NCBI RefSeq assembly: GCF_000340885.1
Contig: NC_020291.1
Span: 1,487,001-1,551,000 of the forward strand
DNA length: 64,000 nt
Direction of reading: 5' to 3'
Source: Clostridium saccharoperbutylacetonicum N1-4(HMT)
Lineage (GTDB): Bacteria; Bacillota; Clostridia; Clostridiales; Clostridiaceae
Below, piece by piece: positions 45,621-54,831 of this stretch. The notes under the pieces are model-generated. The model made no database searches and was not told where the DNA came from. It saw nothing but the letters and a program-made list of their open reading frames with translations. Within the stretch, counting starts at the first letter, position 1. Each line of letters opens with the position of its first letter. A program made the translations under genes and the position numbers.

Positions 45621-46634
45621 ATGTCAGATAAAAATATAGTAAGACCTCGTCCTAAGGAAACAGAAAATGAAATTGACGAAAGAGGTGCTTTTGTAAGACA
45701 AAAGAATCATTTTGATAGAGCTTTCGGTGATGGAGAAAATCAAAATCCAGTTGAAGCTGATAGATATTGTTTGATTTGGGCAAAAGGATGTAATTGGTCA
45801 AATAGGGCTGCAATAGTAAGGGAATTGTTAGGTATAGATGCCATAAGTGTTAACTTGGTAGGAAGGGATAAACAAGAAGTCGATTTAGGCTGGGAATTTG
45901 TATATGACGAAAATAATACTGATCCAATTTTAGGGGTTCAATTTCTAAGTGAATTGTATGAAAATGGTGATCCTGAGTATAAAGGACGTTCAACAGTGCC
46001 AGCACTAGTAGATATTAAAACAAAAAAGGTTGTTAATAATGACTATCATAGATTGACTAATTATTTTGAAGTGGATTTTGCAGCATTTCATAAAAAAGAT
46101 GCACCGGATTTATATCCAGAAGATTTAAGAGAAGAAATAGATAAATTTAATGAATGGTTATTTCATAATGTGAATAATGGTGTTTATAAAGCAGCTTTTG
46201 CTCAATCTATTGAAGCTTATACAGAAGCCTATGATAATTTTTATAAAGGTTTGGATGAACTTGAAAAGCGTCTTGAGAGTAATAGATTTCTATTTGGAGA
46301 TTATGTAACAGATAGTGATGTACGCTTTTTTGTAACTTTAGCAAGGTTTGATATAGCTTATTATAGAAGGCTTGGGCCAACACGTGGACGTATAGTTGAT
46401 TTTAAAAATATATGGGGGTATGCTCGTGATTTATATGCCATACCAGCCTTTAAAAATAATACGTATCTTAGAGATTTAGCAGAAAGTCACGGGGATACAA
46501 ATACAATTTTTGTGGACTATAATACGCGTTTTTGGGATAAGATTGATTTTGAAGGTCTTTGGGGAGAGACTCATTATAGAGAAAAATTAAGTAAAGATCC
46601 TAAAAATAAACTTTTAATAAATAAAAAAAACTAA
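45621..46634 (+). CDS. Glutathionyl-hydroquinone reductase-like protein 3, divergent active site
   Basis: 337 residues, same fold, but the active-site segment is KGCNWSNR instead of CPWAHR: Cys57 is kept, while the Pro and His are replaced. The C-terminus also departs (SHGDTNTIFVDYNTRFWDKI). This suggests a changed substrate or thiol partner. It follows paralog 2 by 37 bases. Confidence 0.88.
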   Translation: MSDKNIVRPRPKETENEIDERGAFVRQKNHFDRAFGDGENQNPVEADRYCLIWAKGCNWSNRAAIVRELLGIDAISVNLVGRDKQEVDLGWEFVYDENNTDPILGVQFLSELYENGDPEYKGRSTVPALVDIKTKKVVNNDYHRLTNYFEVDFAAFHKKDAPDLYPEDLREEIDKFNEWLFHNVNNGVYKAAFAQSIEAYTEAYDNFYKGLDELEKRLESNRFLFGDYVTDSDVRFFVTLARFDIAYYRRLGPTRGRIVDFKNIWGYARDLYAIPAFKNNTYLRDLAESHGDTNTIFVDYNTRFWDKIDFEGLWGETHYREKLSKDPKNKLLINKKN

Positions 46635-46657
46635 CATAACGAAAAGGGGAAATTTTA

Positions 46658-47518
46658 ATGAAAAAAAGGATAAATAAAAAATTAGGAATATTAATAACTG
46701 TTTTATTAACATTAGCTTTTACAATGGTAAGTTGTGGCCAAAAAAATGATGCGAGTACTTCAAAAAGCAGTAATGGAGAAGCAAAAAAGAAAATTACAAT
46801 AGCAACAGGTGGAATGCCAAAACCATTCTCTTATGTTGATAGCAGTAATAATGTGGCTGGTTATGATATTGATGTGGTAAAAGCAATTTTTGAAAAATTA
46901 CCGCAATATGATATTTCATTTGAAAAGACAGAATTTACCTCAATATTTGCAGGTTTGGATTCAGGACGTTATCAAATTGGTGCAAACAATTTTGCTATGA
47001 ATGAGCAACGTAAACAGAAATATATATATTCAGATCCAATATTTCAAAATCAATACGTTATTGCTGTAGCAAGTGATAATAAGGATATTAATTCATTTAA
47101 AGACCTTCTAGGAAAGAAAACGGAAGTCAATACAGGAACTAATTATGCAACTGCACTTGAAAATTATAATAAAAACCATTCCGATAAACCAGTTGTAATT
47201 AATTATACAGATGCAGATATACTGCCAACTTTGCAACATATAGAAAGTGGGCAATTTGATTTTCAATTAATTGATGCAGCAATGCTAAAGCAATACATTG
47301 ACCAATATGGCTTGAAAATAAAAACTATAAAATTGACTAAAGAAGATTCGGACTTAATAGGAACTCCATACAGCTATTTATTAATAGGAAAAGGAGCAGA
47401 GGGAGAAGAGTTAACAAAAGATGTTAATAAGGCTTTAGCTGAAGTGGTTAAAGATGGAAAAATTAAAGAAATAAGTGAAAAGTATTTTAAAGATGATTTT
47501 AGTCCAAAGTCAAATTAA
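46658..47518 (+). CDS. Cystine-type ABC substrate-binding lipoprotein
   Basis: 286 residues, SBP family 3 (polar amino acids). The signal peptide ends in TMVSC, so it is a lipoprotein. The segments GYDIDVVKAIFEKLPQY and GLDSGRYQIGANNFAMN resemble TcyJ/TcyK (YtmJ/YtmK) of Bacillus, which bind cystine and relatives. GGGG precedes the ATG. Permease and ATPase genes follow. A 9-bp stem with a long loop (AGTATGATT, 47,541-47,625) separates it from the permease. Confidence 0.9.
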   Translation: MKKRINKKLGILITVLLTLAFTMVSCGQKNDASTSKSSNGEAKKKITIATGGMPKPFSYVDSSNNVAGYDIDVVKAIFEKLPQYDISFEKTEFTSIFAGLDSGRYQIGANNFAMNEQRKQKYIYSDPIFQNQYVIAVASDNKDINSFKDLLGKKTEVNTGTNYATALENYNKNHSDKPVVINYTDADILPTLQHIESGQFDFQLIDAAMLKQYIDQYGLKIKTIKLTKEDSDLIGTPYSYLLIGKGAEGEELTKDVNKALAEVVKDGKIKEISEKYFKDDFSPKSN

Positions 47519-47664
47519 TATGTAATCAAAATAATAGAGCAGTATGATTATATACCTTTGGTTAATTGATACCTTGAAATAAATAAATCGGTTAATCATA
47601 TGATTAATAAAATGTAAATCATACTGTAAAGCTATTATTTTTCATTAACTGGGGAGGTTTAAAA

Positions 47665-48405
47665 ATGCCTAATATTTTTGATTTTAAACTTGTGTTTACT
47701 GAAATTCCAGAATTATTGAAATATCTACCTATGACTTTGGAAATTACAATATTATCAATGATTTTTGGATTAATAATAGGTCTTATGGTGGCAATTGTTA
47801 AGATAAAACAAATACCTGTATTAAAAAGAGTTGTTGCTGTATTTGTATCATTTACAAGAGGAACACCTATTATAGTGCAGTTATACCTTACTTATTATGG
47901 AATACCAATTCTTCTAAAATATTATAACTATTACAATGGAACAAATTACAATTTAAATAATATTCCCTCATTACTTTTTGTATTAGTTGCATTTTCATTA
48001 AATGAGGCAGCATATAATTCAGAAAGCATTCGTGCAGCTATTCAATCTATTGATAAAGGACAGACTGAAGCAGCGCATTCTCTTGGAATGACTTCTTTGC
48101 AGGTGTTAAGAAGAATAACAATTCCAGAAGCATTTGTTGTAGCACTTCCAACTTTGGGGAATGCATTGATAGGTTTGCTTAAAGGAACTTCATTAGCCTT
48201 TGTATGCTCAGTTGTTGAGATGACAGCACAAGGAAAGATTTTAGCTGGATCTAATTACAGATATTTTGAAGTATATGTTTCATTAGCAATTATTTATTGG
48301 GTATTAACAATTATCATAGAACAAATTATAAGATTTGTTGAGAAAAGGATGAGTATTCCAGATAGTATACAAAATCAAATTGCTAAGGAAGGTGTTCTTT
48401 CATGA
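47665..48405 (+). CDS. Polar amino acid ABC permease
   Basis: 246 residues, HisM/TcyL type, about five membrane helices. FTRGTPIIVQLYLTYYG is the family start signature, and AAHSLGMTSLQVLRRITIPEA is the EAA loop contacting the ATPase. GGGGAGG precedes the ATG. It overlaps the ATPase gene by 4 bases (ATGA). Confidence 0.93.
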   Translation: MPNIFDFKLVFTEIPELLKYLPMTLEITILSMIFGLIIGLMVAIVKIKQIPVLKRVVAVFVSFTRGTPIIVQLYLTYYGIPILLKYYNYYNGTNYNLNNIPSLLFVLVAFSLNEAAYNSESIRAAIQSIDKGQTEAAHSLGMTSLQVLRRITIPEAFVVALPTLGNALIGLLKGTSLAFVCSVVEMTAQGKILAGSNYRYFEVYVSLAIIYWVLTIIIEQIIRFVEKRMSIPDSIQNQIAKEGVLS

Positions 48406-49160
48406 TAGAAATTAATGGATTATCAAAAAAATTTAATAATAATATTGTTCTTGATAATATTGATTTAAAAATAAAAAAAGGTGATGTCGTGGCTGTCATT
48501 GGACCATCTGGAACAGGCAAATCAACACTATTAAGATGTTTAAATTTATTAGAACAACCTGAAAAAGGAGTTATAAAAATAGAGGACTTAGAGGTTGATG
48601 TTACAAAAAAATCTAAAAAAGATACAATAAATATCAGAGAGAATACTGCAATGGTATTTCAACAATTCAATTTGTTTAGAAGAAAGACAGCTTTAGAAAA
48701 TGTTATGGAAGGTTTAGTAATAGTAAAAAAAATTTCTAAACCAGAAGCTGAGAAGATTGCTATAGAGCAATTAAAGAAAGTGGGCTTAGCTGACCGTATT
48801 AATTATTATCCAAAGCAATTATCAGGAGGTCAACAGCAACGTGTTGCTATTGCAAGAGCATTAGCAATGAATCCTAAAATACTATTGTTTGATGAACCAA
48901 CGTCGGCTTTAGATCCAGAACTTGTAGGTGAGGTTTTAGAAACTATTAAAGCAACAGCATTGGAAGGTAATACAATGATTATTGTATCTCATGAAATGAA
49001 CTTTGTTAGGAATGTAGCAAATCGCGTGCTATTTTTTGATAAGGGAAAAATAATAGAAGATGGAACACCAGAAGAGGTATTCCAAAATCCTAAGAGTGAT
49101 AGAGCCAAAGAATTTATTTCAAAGATATATTATTCAAAAGTTCCAGAATATGAAATTTAA
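48402..49160 (+). CDS. Polar amino acid ABC ATPase
   Basis: 252 residues, GlnQ/TcyN type. Walker A GPSGTGKS, signature LSGGQQQR, Walker [14 protein letters not shown], and the switch His in VSHEM. Translationally coupled to the permease. Transports the ligand caught by the preceding lipoprotein, probably cystine or an S-modified cysteine. Confidence 0.94.
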   Translation: MIEINGLSKKFNNNIVLDNIDLKIKKGDVVAVIGPSGTGKSTLLRCLNLLEQPEKGVIKIEDLEVDVTKKSKKDTINIRENTAMVFQQFNLFRRKTALENVMEGLVIVKKISKPEAEKIAIEQLKKVGLADRINYYPKQLSGGQQQRVAIARALAMNPKILLFDEPTSALDPELVGEVLETIKATALEGNTMIIVSHEMNFVRNVANRVLFFDKGKIIEDGTPEEVFQNPKSDRAKEFISKIYYSKVPEYEI

Positions 49161-49231
49161 TGTATAAACCGAAATCGAGGCTATAAAGCATTGAATAGAA
49201 AATTATATATAAATATTAGGAAGTGATAATA

Positions 49232-50194
49232 ATGAGTGAATTTGAGAAGTTTAAAACTTTTTCAAAGGAAATACAAAAAGATGGATCCTTTATTCAACAA
49301 GATAATATTTTTACAAAGAAATTTGGAGATAAACTAGATGAATGGCCAATTGAACCAAATCGTTATCGTTTGATTTGGATGCCTGCTTGCCCTCATTCTC
49401 ATAAAGTGGTGATTGTTCTCAAACTTTTAGGTTTAGATAAAGTAATTAGCATAGGAGCAGCAGGACCATATCGCACAGAAAAAGGCTGGGTTTTCAGTTT
49501 GGATAAGGATGAAAGAGATCCAATACTTGGAATTCATTATTTAAGTGATATATATGAAAAAGAAAATCCTAATTATCCAGGGCGTCCTACGGTTCCAATT
49601 ATAGTAGATACGATTACAGGCAAAGGTGTTAATAATGATAATTTTAATTTAACTACTATTTTAGAAACAGCTTGGGCATCTTACCATAAAGAAGATGCGC
49701 CAGATTTGTATCCTGTAGAATTAAGAGAAGAAATAGATAAGCTAAATAAAATTATATACAGTGATATAAACACAGGTGTATATAAGGTTGGATTTGCACA
49801 CACCCAAGGAGCATATGAAAGAGCATATGATAAGTTATTTGAAACTCTAGATAAATTTGAGGAAAGATTAGAAAATCAAAGATATCTCTTTGGAGATAGA
49901 ATAACAGATTCAGATATTCGCTTATACACAACTCTTGTGAGATTTGATTCAGTATATTATCAAATATTTAGAGCTAATCGAAATAGAATTGTTGATTATA
50001 AAAACTTGTGGGATTATGCAAGGGATTTACATCAAACTCCTGGTATAGGTGATACAACAGATTTTGATTTTATTAAAAATAGCTATCATTTATCACCTCA
50101 TTTAAAAGCTTTGTTTGGAAATATACACAGCTTATTGCCAAAGGGTCCGGATCTATCTGTATGGAATAAACCTCATGGCAGAGATAGATTTTAG
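49232..50194 (+). CDS. Glutathionyl-hydroquinone reductase-like protein 4, altered active site
   Basis: 320 residues. Active-site segment ACPHSHK with Cys53: the Trp-Ala-His-Arg of paralogs 1 and 2 is changed. The C-terminal domain is conserved (NTGVYKVGFAHTQGAYERAY). The ATG is placed 9 bases after an in-frame GTG that overlaps AGGAAGTG. It follows the ATPase gene by 71 bases. Confidence 0.88.
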   Translation: MSEFEKFKTFSKEIQKDGSFIQQDNIFTKKFGDKLDEWPIEPNRYRLIWMPACPHSHKVVIVLKLLGLDKVISIGAAGPYRTEKGWVFSLDKDERDPILGIHYLSDIYEKENPNYPGRPTVPIIVDTITGKGVNNDNFNLTTILETAWASYHKEDAPDLYPVELREEIDKLNKIIYSDINTGVYKVGFAHTQGAYERAYDKLFETLDKFEERLENQRYLFGDRITDSDIRLYTTLVRFDSVYYQIFRANRNRIVDYKNLWDYARDLHQTPGIGDTTDFDFIKNSYHLSPHLKALFGNIHSLLPKGPDLSVWNKPHGRDRF

Positions 50195-50269
50195 TATAAA
50201 ATAAATTTTGGGCACAAGTAAAGTAATTTTACTTTACTAAGTTTCAAATGCTATATGGAGAGTATAAAA

Positions 50270-50695
50270 ATGGGCTATAAAATACAGAAAACTACAGAGA
50301 ATATTAATTGGTTAAAAGTTTCAGAATTACTATCTTATTTTGGCTTAAGTGACCTTGATGCTGAAACTCAGCAAAAGGTGTTTGAAAGGAGTTATGCAGT
50401 TGTATTTCTCTTTGAGGATGAAGAACTGATAGGATTTGGACGAGCTATTTCAGATGGAATATGTCAAGCTGCAATTTATAATATTGCACTAGATGAAAGA
50501 TATCAAGGAAAAGGATTAGGGAAAAAAATAATTGATGAGCTTATTGAACAGGTAAAGCAATGTAATATTATTTTATATACACATCCTAAAACAATTGAAT
50601 TTTATGAAAAATTAGGTTTTTCGAAGATGAAAACTGGAATGGCTATGTATAATAAAGATCATCTTGAAGAACTTAAGAATATGGGATTTATTTGA
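50270..50695 (+). CDS. GNAT-family N-acetyltransferase
   Basis: 141 residues: ALDERYQGKGLGKKIIDELI is the acetyl-CoA loop and PKTIEFYEKLGFSKMK the C-terminal motif. The ATG behind TGGAGAG is preferred to an ATG 5 codons earlier that lies within that site. The second GNAT of the sulfur locus; possible cysteine-conjugate acetylase by context only. Confidence 0.86.
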   Translation: MGYKIQKTTENINWLKVSELLSYFGLSDLDAETQQKVFERSYAVVFLFEDEELIGFGRAISDGICQAAIYNIALDERYQGKGLGKKIIDELIEQVKQCNIILYTHPKTIEFYEKLGFSKMKTGMAMYNKDHLEELKNMGFI

Positions 50696-50727
50696 TTGTA
50701 TCTTTAGTAGAATCAAAGAATTAAAAC

Positions 50728-50789
50728 TGACTAGATAACTGGAGGTTTTGACGTTGCATATTGCAAAGTTCAAAACCTCCAGTTTTTTT
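50728..50789 (+). promoter_or_regulatory. Attenuator-like leader, copy 2
   Basis: TGACTAGATAACTGGAGG contains the short CTAG-ATAA-CTGG hairpin (one G-T pair). ACTGGAGGTTTTGA then forms a perfect 14-bp terminator stem with TCAAAACCTCCAGT and seven T. The CTGG half is part of both hairpins, so they exclude each other. Confidence 0.8.
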
Positions 50790-50819
50790 ATAAAAATAAT
50801 ATGAGGAAGGAAAAGGGCT

Positions 50820-51704
50820 ATGACCATAAAAAAATTAAAGAAATTGATATTATTGTTATTAACTTGCGTGACTACTATTGGGGTATTAGTAGCTTGTGGC
50901 AATTCATCAGTACAAAAAAGTAGTACCGAGATAGTAAAAGAAAAACAAAAGATTGTAGCGGCTACCAGTGCATCGCCAGCTCCTTTTATAACCACTGATA
51001 GTAATGGTAAGGTGATTGGATATGATACTGAAGTATTGGAAGAAATATTTAGGAGACTTCCTCAATATGAATTAGAAATTCAAAAAACTGAGTTTGCGTC
51101 AATTTTTGCTGGACTTGATTCAGGGCGTTTTCAGGTTGGCTTTAATCATTTGGGTTTCAATGCTGAGAGAGCAAAAAAGTATATATATACGGATGAAATG
51201 AATTTTGCTAAAAGAGCTATTTTAGTAAGAAGTGATAATTATAATATTAAGTCAATTAAGGATTTAGGAGGACATTCAACAGAAGAGAATGCATCTTCTT
51301 TTAACGCAGGCTGGTATAAAAAATACAATGAAAGTCATCCAGATAAACAGGTGACAGTGCAATATGTAGATACAGATAATACAGTGCAGGATGTATCAGA
51401 TGGTAAAATTGATTTTGATTTTTTTACAAAAATTTCTTTAGAACAACAAATAAAGGATAGAGGTTTAAAAAATTTAAAGTTAATAGATATTCCTAAAGAA
51501 GAATTTTCAGAAGGTGGAGCAACTTTCTTCGTGGTTCCAAAAGGACAGGAAGAATTGGCAAAGCAAATGGATGATGCTTTTGAAGCTGCATTGACTGATG
51601 GAACAATATTAAAAATTAGTAAGAAGTATTTCAATGGTGAAGATTACACTCCTACATTAGAAGATATTAAGGTAGAGAAGGAAAATCAAAAGACTGCCAA
51701 GTAA
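50820..51704 (+). CDS. Cystine-type ABC substrate-binding lipoprotein (no adjacent permease)
   Basis: 294 residues, SBP family 3. Signal peptide ending in LVAC. The segments GYDTEVLEEIFRRLPQYELEI and GLDSGRFQVGFNHLGFN make it a paralog of the binding protein at 46,658. The next genes are M20 peptidases, not permeases, so it probably feeds one of the two neighbouring transporters. GGAAGG precedes the ATG. Controlled by leader copy 2. Confidence 0.9.
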   Translation: MTIKKLKKLILLLLTCVTTIGVLVACGNSSVQKSSTEIVKEKQKIVAATSASPAPFITTDSNGKVIGYDTEVLEEIFRRLPQYELEIQKTEFASIFAGLDSGRFQVGFNHLGFNAERAKKYIYTDEMNFAKRAILVRSDNYNIKSIKDLGGHSTEENASSFNAGWYKKYNESHPDKQVTVQYVDTDNTVQDVSDGKIDFDFFTKISLEQQIKDRGLKNLKLIDIPKEEFSEGGATFFVVPKGQEELAKQMDDAFEAALTDGTILKISKKYFNGEDYTPTLEDIKVEKENQKTAK

Positions 51705-51759
51705 TTACTAAATTTATATGTGAAATGAATTATAGATGATGGTAGGAAAGGAATAGATA

Positions 51760-52128
51760 ATGAATGAAATAGCAAGCAAAAATAAGTTGGGATTTCATGT
51801 GGAAATTGATATCAAAGGGAAAGGTGGTCATAGTTCAACACCACATAAAACTCGAAATCCAATTATAATAGGATTTGAGATTATAAATGCGATAAATGCA
51901 AAATTGGCTTATCAATTTGATAGCTTTGATGAGTTTACATTAGTTCCAACAGCATTTGAAGCAGGAACAAAGGAAAATATAATTCCAGAAGAAGCTAAGA
52001 TTATTTATAGAGGTACTTTTGTAAAATCCTCACATTCGAAAATATTATATGATTTGATATCTAGAACTTCAGAGGCTATTAGTTCATTATATGATGCTAA
52101 TGCTCTGATATCATTTAAAAATTCCTAG
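51760..52128 (+). pseudogene. Orphan M20 dimerisation (lid) domain
   Basis: 122 residues matching only the lid domain of an M20 amidohydrolase (VEIDIKGKGGHSSTPHKTRN; ENIIPEEAKIIYRGTF). No metal-binding catalytic half is present on either side. It aligns with about residues 185-300 of the complete M20 gene that follows. It has a start codon and an AGGAAAGGA site, so it may be expressed, but remnant of a deleted paralog is the simpler reading. Confidence 0.7.
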
Positions 52129-52175
52129 TCATAAAAGTTGAATTATATGGAAAAGAATAAGGAGATGAAATATGG

Positions 52176-53354
52176 TTGAGTAGAAATATTAGAGAAAAAG
52201 TACTAGATAATTATGAATATCTAATTGAGGTAAGAAAGCATTTCCATATGTATCCTGAATTGAGTTGTCGAGAATATGGAACAGCAGCATTTATAAAAAA
52301 AGAATTAGAGAAGTTTCAGGTATCCTATGAAGTTGCTGGAGAAAATAGTATTGTAGCAATAATAAAAGGAAATGGAGAAGGAAAGACTTTAGCACTTAGA
52401 GGAGATATTGATGCTTTACCAATACAGGAAGATACAGGGGCTGAATTTGCATCTAAGAATAAAGGTGTAATGCATGCGTGTGGACATGATTGTCATGCAG
52501 CATTTATGTTAGGTACAGCAAAAATATTAAATGAATTGAAAGAATATATTAATGGAACTGTTAAAATTATTTTTCAAGAAGGTGAAGAAATAGGAGTTGG
52601 TGCAAGAAACATAATGTCATCTGGACTTCTAAATGATGTTGATAACATAGTGGGATTACATGTGAGTCAGGAATTAGATTTAGGAAAATTTACACTTGGG
52701 TATGGGATACAAACATCGTATGGAGCTGGTGCAAAAATAAAGGTTTTAGGAAAGGGTGGGGATATTATAAGTAGTGGAAAATCAGTAAATGCACTAATAG
52801 TGATGGGACAAATAGTAACAGCTATTAATGCAGCAGTAGCATATGAATTTCCTAGTAATCAGCAGGTTGTATTAGTGCCTACCATTATAAAAGCTAGAGC
52901 AGAAACTAACGTAGTTCCAGATGCGGCAGAAATATCATATAATTTTAGAACTTTAAATATGATAAATTTTGATACCTTAAAAAGGATTTTTGCGAATATT
53001 CCTCAAAATATTGCAAGAGCATATGGGGCAGAGGTAGGTATAGAATTATGGGGTCCAGGAGAGGCTGTAAATAATGAAAAAGAAAGTACTGATAGGGCTA
53101 TCAAAATAATAAAAGATAGTTTTGGAGAAGACTCTATTTTTAGCAGCAAGCCATTTATGGGTGGTGAAGACTTTTCAATTTATCAAAAAACCATACCAGG
53201 TGTCTTCGCACATGTAGGTGGGGCAGTAGATGGAGTTTATAGAAATCTACATACTGATAAAACTTTAATTAATGAGGAAGTATTAAAGTATGGGGTTGAG
53301 TTTTTAATTAACTATGCATTTGAGTATTTAAGTGAACATGATAAAATAAGTTAA
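52176..53354 (+). CDS. M20D amidohydrolase (N-acyl amino acid deacylase type)
   Basis: 392 residues. Metal and catalytic motifs: LRGDIDALPI, MHACGHDCHAA (Cys-Gly-His-Asp as in the aminoacylase/IAA-amidohydrolase group), and FQEGEEIGVGARNI. The lid domain lies at about 180-295. Family members remove acyl groups from amino acids; SndA-type relatives in Bacillus deacetylate N-acetyl-S-alkylcysteines. It starts with TTG behind AAGGAGATG; an ATG 4 bases earlier is out of frame and ends after three codons. Confidence 0.9.
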   Translation: MSRNIREKVLDNYEYLIEVRKHFHMYPELSCREYGTAAFIKKELEKFQVSYEVAGENSIVAIIKGNGEGKTLALRGDIDALPIQEDTGAEFASKNKGVMHACGHDCHAAFMLGTAKILNELKEYINGTVKIIFQEGEEIGVGARNIMSSGLLNDVDNIVGLHVSQELDLGKFTLGYGIQTSYGAGAKIKVLGKGGDIISSGKSVNALIVMGQIVTAINAAVAYEFPSNQQVVLVPTIIKARAETNVVPDAAEISYNFRTLNMINFDTLKRIFANIPQNIARAYGAEVGIELWGPGEAVNNEKESTDRAIKIIKDSFGEDSIFSSKPFMGGEDFSIYQKTIPGVFAHVGGAVDGVYRNLHTDKTLINEEVLKYGVEFLINYAFEYLSEHDKIS

Positions 53355-53381
53355 ATAAATACAGATTAAGAGGTGATGGTA

Positions 53382-54560
53382 ATGAGTGAACTTCAAAAGG
53401 CTTTTTCATATATAGACGCTAAGTCAGAAGAGATGAAGAAATTATGGATTGATATTTCTAAAATAGAGAGTCCATCTGAATATAAGCCTGGTATTGATAA
53501 AGTTTCAGAATTACTTGCAGATATTTGTAAGAGAAGTGGGTTAGCTACTAAGATCATAACTTTTGAAAATTCAGGAAATAGTTTAGTGGCAGAAACAGAA
53601 CATTTTACAGAAAAAAATAATGGTGTGGTTTTAATGGGACATATGGATACTGTCCATAAACTAGGAACCTTTAAAGAACCTATTGTCACGGAAAAGGATG
53701 GATTTTTATATGGTCCTGGTGTATTTGATTGTAAAGGTGGATTGATTATAGCAATATTAGTTGTAAATGCATTAAACGCGAGTGGGTACAATAAGAGGCC
53801 TATTAAATTGTTTTTTACAGGTGATGAAGAGATAGGACACAGATTTTCAGATAATGGAGAAGTAATAATAAATGAACTAAAAGGTGCTGCTGCTGTTTTT
53901 AATTGTGAAAGTGGGCCAATTGATGGAAGATTGGCTGTTGGTAGAAAATCATCGTATGTTTTTGAAATTAATATTAAGGGGATAGCAGCTCATTCTGGTA
54001 ATGATCCAGATAAGGGTAGAAGTGCAATATTAGAAGCATCGCATAAAATTATTGAATTAGAGAAATTAACGGATATTGATGGAACAGGAACTACAGTTAA
54101 TTGTGGTGTAATATCAGGTGGGACTGTTTCTAATGCAATACCAGGTAATTGTAAGATAGGTGTTAATATAAGATTTAAAAGTGAAAGCCAAATAGCGACT
54201 ACAATAAATGCTGTTAAAAAAATTGTAGAGAAATCATATGTTCAAGGAACGCATTCAACAATATCTTCATATAATCAGCCAGAAGCTCCAATGACTCCTA
54301 ATGATAAAAATATGAAATTATTCAATCATTATGCAGAGGTTTCGGCTTCTTTAGGATACGAAAGAAATGAACCTTATTTTGCAGGTGGTGGATCAGATGC
54401 TGTCTTTGCATATAGATTAGGGATACCTGTATTGTGCCAAACTGGAGTTCGTGGAGAAAATCATCATACATTAAGAGAAAAAGCGGAAATTATATCATTA
54501 GTACAACGTGCAAAAATATTAACTAAATCAATTATAGAACTTTCAGAGGAATTTAGTTAA
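53382..54560 (+). CDS. M20 metallopeptidase (carboxypeptidase G2-like)
   Basis: 392 residues. GHMDTVHKLGTF, GVFDCKGGLIIA, TGDEEIGH and the GGGSDAVF region supply zinc ligands. The family includes glutamate carboxypeptidases and acetylornithine-type deacylases. The third ATG-type start is chosen because AAGAGGTG is 6 bases before it. It follows the deacylase by 27 bases and likely works on the same imported compounds. Confidence 0.88.
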   Translation: MSELQKAFSYIDAKSEEMKKLWIDISKIESPSEYKPGIDKVSELLADICKRSGLATKIITFENSGNSLVAETEHFTEKNNGVVLMGHMDTVHKLGTFKEPIVTEKDGFLYGPGVFDCKGGLIIAILVVNALNASGYNKRPIKLFFTGDEEIGHRFSDNGEVIINELKGAAAVFNCESGPIDGRLAVGRKSSYVFEINIKGIAAHSGNDPDKGRSAILEASHKIIELEKLTDIDGTGTTVNCGVISGGTVSNAIPGNCKIGVNIRFKSESQIATTINAVKKIVEKSYVQGTHSTISSYNQPEAPMTPNDKNMKLFNHYAEVSASLGYERNEPYFAGGGSDAVFAYRLGIPVLCQTGVRGENHHTLREKAEIISLVQRAKILTKSIIELSEEFS

Positions 54561-54718
54561 TTTACAATATAGTAAAATTAACTATCATAGATAAGTTTTA
54601 ATTAAGAGTGTACATTTCTATTCAAGAAATATTGAAAGGATTTCGATGTTAATTGATAATTGAGAATGGAACATCGATGATATCTCTATAAAAATTATAA
54701 GAAGACTTTGAATTAAGC

Positions 54719-54780
54719 TGACTAGTAAACTAGAGGCATTAGATAAAATTAGTAATAATTTTGTCTGATGTCTCTTTTTT
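54719..54780 (+). promoter_or_regulatory. Attenuator-like leader, copy 3
   Basis: TGACTAGTAAACTAGAGGC holds a perfect CTAG-TAAA-CTAG hairpin. GAGGCATTAGA plus AAAATT then pair with AATTTT plus TCTGATGTCTC (a few G-T pairs, one bulge), followed by six T. The rest of 54,561-54,831 shows a small CGATGT/ACATCG hairpin and no gene. Confidence 0.8.
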
Positions 54781-54831
54781 ATCATATAAAACCAAGTAAA
54801 CATATCGTAATAAAAAAAGGGGGATTATAAA

